Shown here: positions 8,590 to 17,153 of the stretch, piece after piece
How positions within the stretch are numbered: the first letter of the stretch is position 1
Layout of the letters: each line of letters starts with the position of its first letter
NCBI GenBank assembly: GCA_947599965.1
Contig: CANQFP010000003.1
Location: forward strand, 1 to 60,488
Direction: 5' to 3'
DNA from: an uncultured Atopobiaceae bacterium
GTDB taxonomy: Bacteria > Actinomycetota > Coriobacteriia > Coriobacteriales > Atopobiaceae
DNA: 60,488 nt
Made by a program: the position numbers and the translations under genes
The notes under the pieces: generated by a model
The model's database searches: none
What the model saw: only the letters and a program-made list of their open reading frames with translations
What the model was told of the DNA's origin: nothing

Positions 8590-9753
8590 ATGCGATTTCT
8601 GCACATCGGCGATCTTCATCTCGGCAAGGTGGTCTCGGGCTATTCCATGCTCGAAGATCAATGCCAAACGTTGGAGCGGCTGTTGGACGATGCCGAGGAG
8701 GCCGAGGTGGAGGCCCTCGTCTTCGCGGGGGATCTCTACGATCGCTCGGCTCCCTCCGCCGAGGCCGTGGCGCTTCTGGATTGGCTTCTCACCGAGGCCT
8801 CGGAGCGGGGCTTCGAGGTGCTGCTCATCCCCGGCAACCACGATTCCGCCGAGCGCGTGGGATATGGTTCGGTGCTCCTCGAGCGTCAGGGCGTGCATGT
8901 GGCGCCGCCCTTCGCCGGCTCGATGACGAGCGTCATCCTCGAGGACGCGTACGGCGAGGTGCGCTTTTGGCTTCTGCCGTTTCTGCGGCCGGGCACCGTG
9001 CGCCCCTTCTTCGAGGAGGCCGAGATCGGCTCGGACTACGCCGCGGCGCTGGGAGCGGTGCTCGAGGCCGCGAGCGTGGATCCTGGCGAGCGCAACGTCC
9101 TCGTGGCGCATCAGTTCGTGCGTGCCGGCGGTGCGGAGCCCGAGCGAAGCGATTCCGAGACGAGCATCGGCGGTCTCGATGGCGTGGATGTCTCGCTCTT
9201 CGACGACTTCGACTACGTGGCCCTGGGGCACCTCCATCGTCCCCAGCGGGTGGGGCGTGGTACCGCGCGCTACGCCGGATCGCTCTTGAAGTACTCGCTC
9301 TCCGAGGCCCATGGGCAGAAATCGGCCGTGCTCGTGGACCTGGGGCCGAAGGGCGAGGTGGAGTGGTCGCTCCTGCCGCTCAGGCCGCCGCACGATCTTC
9401 GCGAGATCCGCGGGCCGCTCGACGAGCTTCTCGCCGAGGAGGTGCTCGGAGCGGCCGATCGCGAGGACTACGTCCACGCCATCCTCACCGATGACGAGCC
9501 CCCGGTCGACGCCCTCGCGCGGCTTCGCGCGACGTTCCCCAGGCTCATGGCCATGGATGTGGATAACGCGAGCACCCGGCGCATCGCCGATCTCGCCCAC
9601 GTCCAGGTGGAGGAGGCGGCGGACGACCCCCTCGAGCTCTTCGAGCGCTTCTTCGAGGAGCAGACGGGGCGTGAGGTCTCGAGTGTGCAGCGCGAGTTCT
9701 TGAACGAGGTCTTCGCCGAGTGCCTCGTCGATTTCGAGGGGAGTGCCTCATGA
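8590..9753 (+). CDS. sbcD: Exonuclease SbcCD, nuclease subunit SbcD
   Basis: A 387-residue Mre11-type metallophosphoesterase that works with SbcC to cleave DNA hairpins and blocked or protein-bound ends. All metal-binding motifs are visible in order: GDLHLGK (residues 7-13), GDLYDR, GNHDS, AHQF and GHLHR. The start is the ATG giving MRFLHIGDLHLG, the normal family N-terminus, preceded by a purine-rich GGGAGCGGG. Its TGA overlaps the ATG of sbcC (ATGA), so the two subunits are translationally coupled as expected for a stoichiometric complex. Confidence 0.97.
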   Translation: MRFLHIGDLHLGKVVSGYSMLEDQCQTLERLLDDAEEAEVEALVFAGDLYDRSAPSAEAVALLDWLLTEASERGFEVLLIPGNHDSAERVGYGSVLLERQGVHVAPPFAGSMTSVILEDAYGEVRFWLLPFLRPGTVRPFFEEAEIGSDYAAALGAVLEAASVDPGERNVLVAHQFVRAGGAEPERSDSETSIGGLDGVDVSLFDDFDYVALGHLHRPQRVGRGTARYAGSLLKYSLSEAHGQKSAVLVDLGPKGEVEWSLLPLRPPHDLREIRGPLDELLAEEVLGAADREDYVHAILTDDEPPVDALARLRATFPRLMAMDVDNASTRRIADLAHVQVEEAADDPLELFERFFEEQTGREVSSVQREFLNEVFAECLVDFEGSAS

Positions 9754-12575
9754 GGCCGATCAAGCTCACCATGAGCGCCTTCGGGCCCTACGGCTCCACC
9801 GTCGAGGTGCCGTTCTCAGAGCTCGGAGACCGTGGCATCTATCTCATCACGGGAGACACCGGAGCCGGCAAGACGACCATCTTCGACGCCATCTCCTACG
9901 CGCTCTTCGGCGAGACCTCCGATGCCGATCGCCCGGCCGCGGCGCTCAGGAGCCATTTCGCATCCCCGGATCTGCCCACCGAGGTGGAACTCGAGTTCAG
10001 CTATCGGGGAGAGTGCTATCGCGTGACGAGGACCCCGAGGCAGGAGCGTCCGAGGAAGCGCGGGGAGGGCATGCTCACGGCCGATCCGACGGCACGGTTG
10101 CGCCTGCCCGACGGCAGGGAGGTGGAGGGTGTCTCGGCGGTGGACGCAGCCGTGCGCGAGCTGCTCGGATTCGACAAGGAGCAGTTCCGCCAGATCGCGA
10201 TGATCCCCCAGGGGCAGTTCCGTCGCCTGCTCACCGCCTCGTCGGACGATCGGCGAAAGATCTTCCGAGAGCTCTTCGGCACGGCGCCCTTCGAGGCCGT
10301 GCAACGCGAGCTCAAGAACCGTCAGATGGCGCTCTATCGCTCGGATGCGGAGGCCAAGACGGCCATCGCCTCCACGCTGAGACTCGTGCAGCTCACCGGT
10401 GAGGAGCGCAGCGGCGCCTTCGAGGAGCTGCGGGAACATGCCGCCGTGAAGGGTGACGCGGTGCTCGAGTTGCTGCGTGCCCAGAAGCGCCAGGACACCG
10501 CCGAGGAGAAGCGCCTCGATGGCGAGATCGCTCACCTCACCGCGCGGATGAGTGCGGTGGACGCATCGCTCAACGAGGCCAAGCGCAGGGAGCGGATCAT
10601 CGCCGAGCTCGATCAGCTGGAGGAGCGCATCGCCGAGCTCGAGGCGGCGCGCGCCAGGGCCGAAGCCGCTCGCACGAAGGCCGAGAGCCATGAGCCGGAG
10701 ATCTCCGAGCTCGCGCTTCGCGCGCGGACTCTCACGGCGGCGCTCGACGATCTGCGCGCACTCGAGAAGGCGCGTTCGGAGGTGGCAGAGCTCGAGCGGG
10801 AAGCTCGCACATCGGATACCGGGCTCGTCGATTCCCGCCTGGACCTCGAGCGATCTCTTGGCAGCAGCGTCGTCCTTCCCGATGGTTCGACCAACTCCTC
10901 GGCGTTGGAATTCGTGCTCGATGCGTCGAGAAACCACGTGGCGGAGCTCCGCGCTCGGGGTGCGGAGCTGGAGGGCGCGCTCGGCGAGCGCGCCCGGGTC
11001 CAATCCGAGCTCACGGCCCTCGGCGAGAATCGCGATGCCCTGGTCGGGCGGCTTCGGGAGCTCGCCGATCTCGAGGAGCGGGTCGATGGGGCCGAGACGG
11101 CGGAGAAGCGCGCCGCGGAGGCGTATGCGCGAGCCCGCGCGGCGGCCGATGAGACGCTTCACCTCTTCACGTCGTTCGAGCGGCGGTTCCTCGACGAGCA
11201 GGCGGGCGTTCTCGCAGAGCGCCTCGAGCCCGGGGAACCGTGCCCCGTCTGCGGTTCCCGCGAGCATCCCGCCCGTGCCCATCGTTCCGAGACGTGCCCG
11301 AGCGAGGCGGAGGTCGAAGCGGCCCGGCTGCGCTCCGAGCACGATCGAGAGGCGGCCGCGGCGGCATCGAGGCGTGCCGGCGAGGCGGCGGCCCGAGCCG
11401 AGGCCGCGCGCGAGGCCCGTGCGGAGTTCCTCGCAACCAAGGGAACCGCGGAGGCGATGAACGGAGAGCTCGAACGCCTTGCGGAAGAGGCCGCGCGCAA
11501 GGAGCGGGATGCCGGGCGGCTCGCCGCCCGATGTGCCGAGCGGGAGCGGGCACTCGAGGGCGCCGACGCCCTCGAGCGGCGCATCCGGAGCGCCGAAGCG
11601 GCCAGAGACGAGCTTGTGAAGCACTCCCAGGAACTCGCCAAGCGCATCGCCTCGGCAAGGGCGCACGCGGAAACACTCGAACAAGGGCTCCCGGTGCGAA
11701 GCCTTGCCGAGGCCAACGCCCAGATCGAGGCGGCGAAGAAGCGGATGGACACCTTGAACGCCGCGCGAGAGCGGGCGCGCTTAACCTTCGACGAGGCGAC
11801 GGCGGCCCACGGGGCGGCAACGGCCGATCGTGAGGCGCGCCGGAAGTTGCTCGCCGAGCTTCCCGAGGCGCGCCTCGAGGATATCGAGGCGCAGAGAGGA
11901 GAGCTCGAGGCGCGTCGACGCGAGCTCGCCGATGAGCGCGACGGCGTGCACGCCCGGCAGAGCACGAACGAGAGAGCCGCACGCGAGCTCTCCTCATGGC
12001 TCGGGCGCTACGACCGCCTGCTCGAGGAACACGGCGTCGTGGATGTTCTCGCAAACGCCGCCACCGGCAACCTCCCGTCGGCCGCGAAGGTCACCTTCGA
12101 GACGTTCGTCCAACAGGCCTACCTCGATCGCGTTATCGCCGCGGCCAATCGGCGCCTCGAGATCATCGCCAACGGGCGCTACGAGCTCCGACGGCGCAAG
12201 GAGGCCTCCGACAGGCGGCATCAATCGGGTCTCGAGCTCACGGTCCTCGATCGTCGCACGGGCAGGGAGCGCGATGCGGCCACGCTCTCCGGAGGGGAGT
12301 CCTTCGAGGCCTCGCTCTCGCTCGCCCTCGGGCTCTCCGATGAGGTGCAGGCGCGTGCCGGCGGAATCCGCCTCGACACGCTCTTCATCGACGAGGGCTT
12401 CGGCTCGCTCGATTCCGAGGCGCTCCAAAACGCCATCCGCATGCTCACGAGCCTCACGCCCGAGGACAAGCTCGTGGGTATCATCAGCCACGTGGATGCC
12501 TTGAGGGAATCCATCGACACGCGCATCGTGGTGACGTCGGGGCGCGAGGGCTCTTCGCTTTCCGTCGAGGTCTAG
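9750..12575 (+). CDS. sbcC: Exonuclease SbcCD, ATPase subunit SbcC
   Basis: A 941-residue SMC/Rad50-like ATPase. Walker A is GDTGAGKTT near residue 35 and the Q-loop region (MIPQGQF) near 155. Long Glu/Arg/Ala-rich coiled coils flank the zinc hook CPVC near residue 500. The ABC signature LSGGESF and Walker B LDTLFIDEGFGSLD lie near the C-terminus. It holds DNA ends and drives the SbcD nuclease. ATG overlaps the sbcD stop. Only two bases separate its stop from the next start (a CDF transporter), so it heads a longer transcript that includes metal transport genes, which is unusual company for sbcC. Confidence 0.97.
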   Translation: MRPIKLTMSAFGPYGSTVEVPFSELGDRGIYLITGDTGAGKTTIFDAISYALFGETSDADRPAAALRSHFASPDLPTEVELEFSYRGECYRVTRTPRQERPRKRGEGMLTADPTARLRLPDGREVEGVSAVDAAVRELLGFDKEQFRQIAMIPQGQFRRLLTASSDDRRKIFRELFGTAPFEAVQRELKNRQMALYRSDAEAKTAIASTLRLVQLTGEERSGAFEELREHAAVKGDAVLELLRAQKRQDTAEEKRLDGEIAHLTARMSAVDASLNEAKRRERIIAELDQLEERIAELEAARARAEAARTKAESHEPEISELALRARTLTAALDDLRALEKARSEVAELEREARTSDTGLVDSRLDLERSLGSSVVLPDGSTNSSALEFVLDASRNHVAELRARGAELEGALGERARVQSELTALGENRDALVGRLRELADLEERVDGAETAEKRAAEAYARARAAADETLHLFTSFERRFLDEQAGVLAERLEPGEPCPVCGSREHPARAHRSETCPSEAEVEAARLRSEHDREAAAAASRRAGEAAARAEAAREARAEFLATKGTAEAMNGELERLAEEAARKERDAGRLAARCAERERALEGADALERRIRSAEAARDELVKHSQELAKRIASARAHAETLEQGLPVRSLAEANAQIEAAKKRMDTLNAARERARLTFDEATAAHGAATADREARRKLLAELPEARLEDIEAQRGELEARRRELADERDGVHARQSTNERAARELSSWLGRYDRLLEEHGVVDVLANAATGNLPSAAKVTFETFVQQAYLDRVIAAANRRLEIIANGRYELRRRKEASDRRHQSGLELTVLDRRTGRERDAATLSGGESFEASLSLALGLSDEVQARAGGIRLDTLFIDEGFGSLDSEALQNAIRMLTSLTPEDKLVGIISHVDALRESIDTRIVVTSGREGSSLSVEV

Positions 12576-12577
12576 AC

Positions 12578-13564
12578 ATGGAAAACGCCGTACGGGGCAA
12601 CGCATCTCGCTATCGGGAGGTTCGGAGGATCCTCTGGACCATCCTCGCCCTGAACGTGCTCGTGGCGCTCGCGAAGTTCGGTTGGGGCACGATTTCCGGC
12701 TCCATGGCCATGACCAACGACGGCATCGCGAGCTTCTTCGACGGATTCTCGAACCTCGTCGGGCTGCTCGGCGTGCGCATCGCCGCGAAGCCGCCGGACG
12801 CCTCGCATCCCTATGGCCACGCGAAGTACGAGACCTACGCCTCGGCGGTCATCGGCGTGGCGCTGCTCATCGCCGCTGCCGAGATCGCCACGAAGGCCAT
12901 CTCGTCGCTCGTGGGCGGTGAGAGCGTCATTCTCGTCGATTGGGTGAGCTACGCAGTCATGGTGGGCACCCTCGTCGTGAACCTCGGCGTCTCCATCTGG
13001 GAATCGCGCCAGGGCGCGCGCCTCAAGAGCGAGGTGCTCGAGGCCGATGCCAAGCACACGCGCTCAGACGCCTACGTCTCCGTCTCCGTCATCTGCTCCC
13101 TCGTCTTCGTACAGCTCGGCATCGCCGCCGCTGATGCCGTGGTATCGCTCCTCGTGGCCGTGGCGGTGCTCGGTTCGGCCATCTCGATCTTCCGCCAGGC
13201 GTCGCGCACGCTGGGCGATGCCTCGCGTCTGAGCACGGTCGCCGTGGCACGTCTCGTGGAAACCGTGCCGGGAGTTCGCTCGGTGCACGAGGTGCGAAGC
13301 CGGGGGAGCGAGGGTGAGGTCTACGTGGACCTCCACATCCTGCTCGATCCGGAGATGACGCTCATGGAGGCCCATGATCGGGCCACCGAGGTCGAGCGCC
13401 TCATCGAGGAGATCTATCCCGAGGTGGCAGACGTCATGGTGCACATGGAACCGGACGTCGCCGAGGAGCGCCGAGACGCCCTCGGTCCCGGGATTCCGCG
13501 CGAGGAGTATGGTTCGGGGAGCCGCATGCGAAGGAGTGCGGGTGCGAGAAGGAGACAGTCATGA
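12578..13564 (+). CDS. Cation diffusion facilitator transporter, copy 1
   Basis: A 328-residue cation efflux protein: an N-terminal membrane domain with about five to six helices and a C-terminal ferredoxin-like regulatory domain (GSEGEVYVDLHILLDPEM). Helix 5 keeps the metal ligands HTRSD. In helix 2 the usual (H/D)xxxD reads ASFFD, so the first ligand position is alanine; the preceding Asn-Asp of TNDGI might substitute. HPYGHAKYET follows helix 2, as in the family. CDFs exchange Zn, Fe, Mn or similar ions for protons; the substrate is unclear here. It starts 2 bp after sbcC, and its TGA overlaps the ATG of the Zn alcohol dehydrogenase. Confidence 0.92.
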   Translation: MENAVRGNASRYREVRRILWTILALNVLVALAKFGWGTISGSMAMTNDGIASFFDGFSNLVGLLGVRIAAKPPDASHPYGHAKYETYASAVIGVALLIAAAEIATKAISSLVGGESVILVDWVSYAVMVGTLVVNLGVSIWESRQGARLKSEVLEADAKHTRSDAYVSVSVICSLVFVQLGIAAADAVVSLLVAVAVLGSAISIFRQASRTLGDASRLSTVAVARLVETVPGVRSVHEVRSRGSEGEVYVDLHILLDPEMTLMEAHDRATEVERLIEEIYPEVADVMVHMEPDVAEERRDALGPGIPREEYGSGSRMRRSAGARRRQS

Positions 13565-14598
13565 GAGCCGAGGGAGCGTTTTTCCTGGGAGCCGAGGCCG
13601 ATCCCGTCTTCGAGGTCCGCGAGATGGAGTTCGGCGAGATCGGACCCCATGAGGTGCTCGTGGAGGTTCGCGCCTGCGGTGTCTGCGGCACCGACGTGCA
13701 CATCTACCACGGCGAAAAGGGGTCCGCGGACGTGACGCCGCCCGTGGTGCTCGGCCATGAGTTCTCCGGTCGCGTCGTCGAGGTGGGCTCGGAGGTGGAG
13801 GTCGTGGCGCCCGGGGATCACGTGACGCTCGATCCCAACATGTACTGCGGTCGCTGCCGGCCCTGCCGCATGGGTAGGAAGCAGTGCTGCGAGCATCTCT
13901 TCGCCCTCGGCGTGAACGTGAACGGCGGTTTCGCGGAATACGCGCTCTGCCCCGACACCCAGTGCTATCCCGTCTCCAAGGACGTGGGTTTCGAGGCGGC
14001 TGCCATGGCCGAGCCCCTGGCCTGCGCCATCCACGGCATCGATCAGGCGAACATTCGCGAGGGCGAGAACGTGCTCGTCATCGGCGGCGGCACCTTGGGC
14101 CAGATGATGTGCCAGCTCGCCCAAGCGGCGGGTGCCTCCACGGTCATCCTCTCCGAGCCGGTGAAGCTTCGCCGGGAGGTGGGCCTCGCCCTTGGCGCGG
14201 ACGCGGTCATCGACCCCATCCACGAGGATCTCGTCGCCGAGGTGGCGGAGATCTGCGGCGCGCCCGGGGCCGACGTGGTCATCGAATGCGTGGGCAATCC
14301 CCGCGTCGCCCGTCAGGCCATCGACGCCGCCGGCCCCTGCGGTCGCGTCGTGCTCTTCAGCGTACCGGCCGTGGACGCGACCCTCGAGCTTCCGCTCTTC
14401 GACGTCTACGCCAAGGAGCTCACGATCGCGGGTTCGCGCATCAACCCCGATACGCACCAGCGAGCCGTGAACCTCCTGGACGCGGGGCTCGTGGACGTGA
14501 CGAAGCTCATCACGCATCGCTTCGGCATCGATGAGCTCGAGCAGGCGATCCTCACCCAGCAGGGCTCCGATTCCATCAAGGTGATCGTCACCCCCTAG
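13561..14598 (+). CDS. Zinc-dependent medium-chain dehydrogenase (sorbitol/threonine DH-like)
   Basis: A 345-residue medium-chain dehydrogenase/reductase. Catalytic zinc ligands lie in ACGVCGTD (Cys) and LGHEFSG (His-Glu). Structural zinc is held by the four cysteines of CGRCRPCRMGRKQCC near residue 100. The Rossmann motif is VIGGGTLGQ near residue 175. The overall pattern is closest to polyol or L-threonine 3-dehydrogenases, which oxidise a secondary alcohol with NAD(P). Specificity cannot be assigned. It is translationally coupled to the upstream CDF and sits between two CDF paralogues, which could supply or remove the zinc that this enzyme requires; that link is inference. Confidence 0.92.
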   Translation: MRAEGAFFLGAEADPVFEVREMEFGEIGPHEVLVEVRACGVCGTDVHIYHGEKGSADVTPPVVLGHEFSGRVVEVGSEVEVVAPGDHVTLDPNMYCGRCRPCRMGRKQCCEHLFALGVNVNGGFAEYALCPDTQCYPVSKDVGFEAAAMAEPLACAIHGIDQANIREGENVLVIGGGTLGQMMCQLAQAAGASTVILSEPVKLRREVGLALGADAVIDPIHEDLVAEVAEICGAPGADVVIECVGNPRVARQAIDAAGPCGRVVLFSVPAVDATLELPLFDVYAKELTIAGSRINPDTHQRAVNLLDAGLVDVTKLITHRFGIDELEQAILTQQGSDSIKVIVTP

Positions 14599-14674
14599 CC
14601 GGAAGCGCTCGGCCAGAGCGCGGCGAGCGCGGGGTACATACCACGGCAGTGGCTTCGATGAGGTGGGAGGCGCC

Positions 14675-15646
14675 GTGGCCGACACGCGTGAGAGTTCCGA
14701 GATCCGTGCGCAGACGCCCGCCGCGCGCATCGACGCCGCGAGCCGCGCCAAGACCCTCACGCGGATCCTCTGGATCGGCTTCGCGCTGAACGTGGTCGTC
14801 GCCGTCTTCAAGTTCGTCTACGGCAACGTCACGTGCTCCATGTCCATGACCAACGACGGCATCGCGAGCTTCCTCGACGCCGGCTCGACGCTCATCGGCC
14901 TCGCCGGCGTATCCATCGCGAGCCGTCCGCCCTCCGATCGCCACCCCTACGGCCACGCCAAATACGAGACCTACGCCTCGGTGGCCATCGGCGTCATCCT
15001 CATCGTCGCCGCCGGCGACATCGCCCGCGAGGCGATCGAGACGCTCCTCGAGGGCGGCAGCCATGTCATGGTGGATTGGGCGAGCTACGTCATCATGCTC
15101 GGCACCATGGCCCTCAACATCTGGGTCGCCTGGTGGGAGGGCCGCTGGGGCCGCGAGCTCCACTCCGAATCGCTCACCGCCGACGCCAAGCACACGTGGA
15201 CCGACGTCTACGTCTCGGTCTCGGTCATCTGCTCGCTCATCTTCGTGCAACTCGGCTATCCCGCGGCCGACGCCCTCGTCTCCCTCATCGTCGCCCTCGC
15301 GGTGCTCGCCTCGGCGATCTCCATCTTCCGCGAGGCGAATCGCACCCTCTCCGACGTCTCGCGGCTCGACGCCGGCGAGGTGGCCGAGATGGTCGAGGGC
15401 GTGCCGGGCGTCGCCGGCGTCCACGAGGTGCGCAGCCGCGGCACCGAGGGCGAGGTCTACGTCGACCTCCACGTGCTCCTCGATCCGGAGATGACGCTTC
15501 GCGAGGCCCACGAGGTGGCGAGCGAGGCCGAGGCGCTCCTCGAGCGCACGTTTCCCGAGGTGGCGGATGTGAGCGTGCTCATGCGGCCGGCCGAGGACGC
15601 GGCGGGAGGCGCATCGGCGGACGATGCACCCGCTCCGGGCGCCTAG
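14675..15646 (+). CDS. Cation diffusion facilitator transporter, copy 2
   Basis: A 323-residue paralogue of the CDF at 12578, sharing TNDGIASF, HPYGHAKYETYAS, ADAKHT, SVSVICSL and the C-terminal EVYVDLHVLLDPEM block. As in copy 1, helix 5 keeps HTWTD while helix 2 reads ASFLD, with alanine in place of the first His/Asp ligand. GTG at 14675 is preferred as start because GGTGGGAGG lies just upstream; GTG at 14663 is an alternative adding four residues. Its stop shares the CTAG palindrome with the stop of the convergent EIIB-ROK gene. The paralogues probably arose by local duplication. Confidence 0.92.
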   Translation: MADTRESSEIRAQTPAARIDAASRAKTLTRILWIGFALNVVVAVFKFVYGNVTCSMSMTNDGIASFLDAGSTLIGLAGVSIASRPPSDRHPYGHAKYETYASVAIGVILIVAAGDIAREAIETLLEGGSHVMVDWASYVIMLGTMALNIWVAWWEGRWGRELHSESLTADAKHTWTDVYVSVSVICSLIFVQLGYPAADALVSLIVALAVLASAISIFREANRTLSDVSRLDAGEVAEMVEGVPGVAGVHEVRSRGTEGEVYVDLHVLLDPEMTLREAHEVASEAEALLERTFPEVADVSVLMRPAEDAAGGASADDAPAPGA

Positions 15647-17082
15647 GCGAGCTGCGGCTCGGTGATGATGGCCTCGGCTTCGAGGCGCTGGAGGCAGAGC
15701 GCGAGCATTCCGACGAAGATGCGCTCGCGCACATCGCTCACGGCCACGAGATCGGGCACGTAGCCGCCGGGCAGGTGCTCGGCCACCTCGGCGCGAAGCG
15801 CGTCCATGTCGGGCACGAGGTCGCATGCGATGTAGAACGCGTCCGGGGCCACGATGCAGCTCATCGCGATCACATGCGCCGCGGCGCCGTGGAGCACGGC
15901 ATCCGGGCTCCAGCGCATCTCATCAGCGTCACGCGGAAGCGCGTACATCTCCTGGACCGCGCCGATCTCCCCGGCGAACCCGCGACGCCCCTTCAGGAGC
16001 TTGCCGTCGATGACGGTGCCGGCGGCGCCGGTTGCGTGCCCCGTCTGCTGCACGAAGATCGAGACGTTCTCGTAGAGCTTCTGCGACGCGTAGCAGCCCA
16101 CGGCCGCGGCGTTGGCGTCGTTTTCCGCGAAGACCCGCACGCCGAAGTCGGCGCTCAACGTGCCGCCGAAGTCGTAGCTGGTGTCGGACGAGGGCGGGAA
16201 GGTCACCTGCGCGCCGTCCACGATGCCCGGCACCACGACCCCCACGGCATCCACCTTCGAGAAGTCGAGCCCCGATGAGCGCAGCGACACGAGCAGGTCG
16301 TTCACGTCGCGGAAGTCCACGCGGAGCTTGGCCACGCGGCCGGAGCGCGTCACCTCGCCACCCACGTAGAGCCGGTAGCGGATGGTCGTCCTGTCCGAGT
16401 GGAGGTTCACGTAGACGACGAGCACGACCTTGTCATTCAGCACGTCGCGCACGATTCGCAGATCCGGCGCGTCGGGCGTGGTGGCGTCGAGGGCGTCGAG
16501 CAGAAGGCGGATCGCGCCCGTGGCGTCGTAGGCCCCGTAGATCTTGGCGGGGATCTCGAAGACGGGTGTGGAGGGGAAGGCCTCGGCAACCTGCTTGCGC
16601 AGATAGCCCACCTGCGGTGCGAGCATCACCGCCGCGTAGGAGCCGTGTTCGGCGATCGCGGCCTCGAGGGGCTTGGCCACGAAGGTGTAGCCGAGCGAGA
16701 GCGAGGCGGCGCTTATGGAGAGCTTCTCCGCGAACATCATCGTGGTGAGCCCCGTCGTGCAGCAGAGGAGCACGGTCTGGGTTTCGCGTGTGCCCTGCTT
16801 GAGGAGCACCTCGAGCATCTCCTCGAAGAGCTCCTCGGCGCGATTGAGATCGGTGAGCTCGAAGTGCAGATGGAAGACGGGTTCGCAATCCTCGCAGGAG
16901 GAGCGGAGGATGGTGAACTCGACGATGCGCGGAGCCCCGTCACCCACCTCGTAGAAGGTGACCTTCGCCTCCGCGTGCTCGGTGGAGAGCACGATGGTGT
17001 CGTCATCGACCGAACGGATCGTGCAGCCGTCGATGCTTCGCGAGAGGATCCACGAGCGGAAGTCCTGATAGTTCTGGGCCAT
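15643..17082 (-). CDS. PTS EIIB(Lac)-like / ROK-fold fusion protein
   Basis: A 479-residue three-part protein. Residues 1-100 are an unrecognised domain with SSCEDCEPVF. Residues about 101-200 resemble a lactose/cellobiose EIIB: LLCCTTGLTT (candidate phospho-Cys108), then MLAPQVGYL, VFEIPAKIYG. Residues about 210-479 are a ROK fold: GVVVPGIVDG, ENDANAAAVG (Asp as in sugar kinases) and KGRRGFAGEIG. The ROK zinc motif CxCGxxGC is absent, and no helix-turn-helix is visible at the N-terminus, so it is not a standard NagC/Mlc repressor. It may be a phosphorylation-sensing sugar kinase or regulator. Next gene on the strand is a GH13 glucosidase upstream. A TACACT box lies 48 bp before the start. 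Confidence 0.85.
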   Translation of the reverse strand: MAQNYQDFRSWILSRSIDGCTIRSVDDDTIVLSTEHAEAKVTFYEVGDGAPRIVEFTILRSSCEDCEPVFHLHFELTDLNRAEELFEEMLEVLLKQGTRETQTVLLCCTTGLTTMMFAEKLSISAASLSLGYTFVAKPLEAAIAEHGSYAAVMLAPQVGYLRKQVAEAFPSTPVFEIPAKIYGAYDATGAIRLLLDALDATTPDAPDLRIVRDVLNDKVVLVVYVNLHSDRTTIRYRLYVGGEVTRSGRVAKLRVDFRDVNDLLVSLRSSGLDFSKVDAVGVVVPGIVDGAQVTFPPSSDTSYDFGGTLSADFGVRVFAENDANAAAVGCYASQKLYENVSIFVQQTGHATGAAGTVIDGKLLKGRRGFAGEIGAVQEMYALPRDADEMRWSPDAVLHGAAAHVIAMSCIVAPDAFYIACDLVPDMDALRAEVAEHLPGGYVPDLVAVSDVRERIFVGMLALCLQRLEAEAIITEPQLA

Positions 17083-17129
17083 GGCGTCTCCGTCATATCG
17101 ATGCGCGCAGGCGTACGCGCTCAGAGCCT

Positions 17130-17135
17130 AGTGTA
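17130..17135 (-). promoter_or_regulatory. Candidate -10 for EIIB-ROK gene
   Basis: TACACT on the minus strand, 48 bp upstream of the EIIB-ROK start and within the 71-bp gap after the GH13 gene. No clear -35 is seen. Confidence 0.3.
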
Positions 17136-17153
17136 GCCGCCGCGCGCCTCGGC

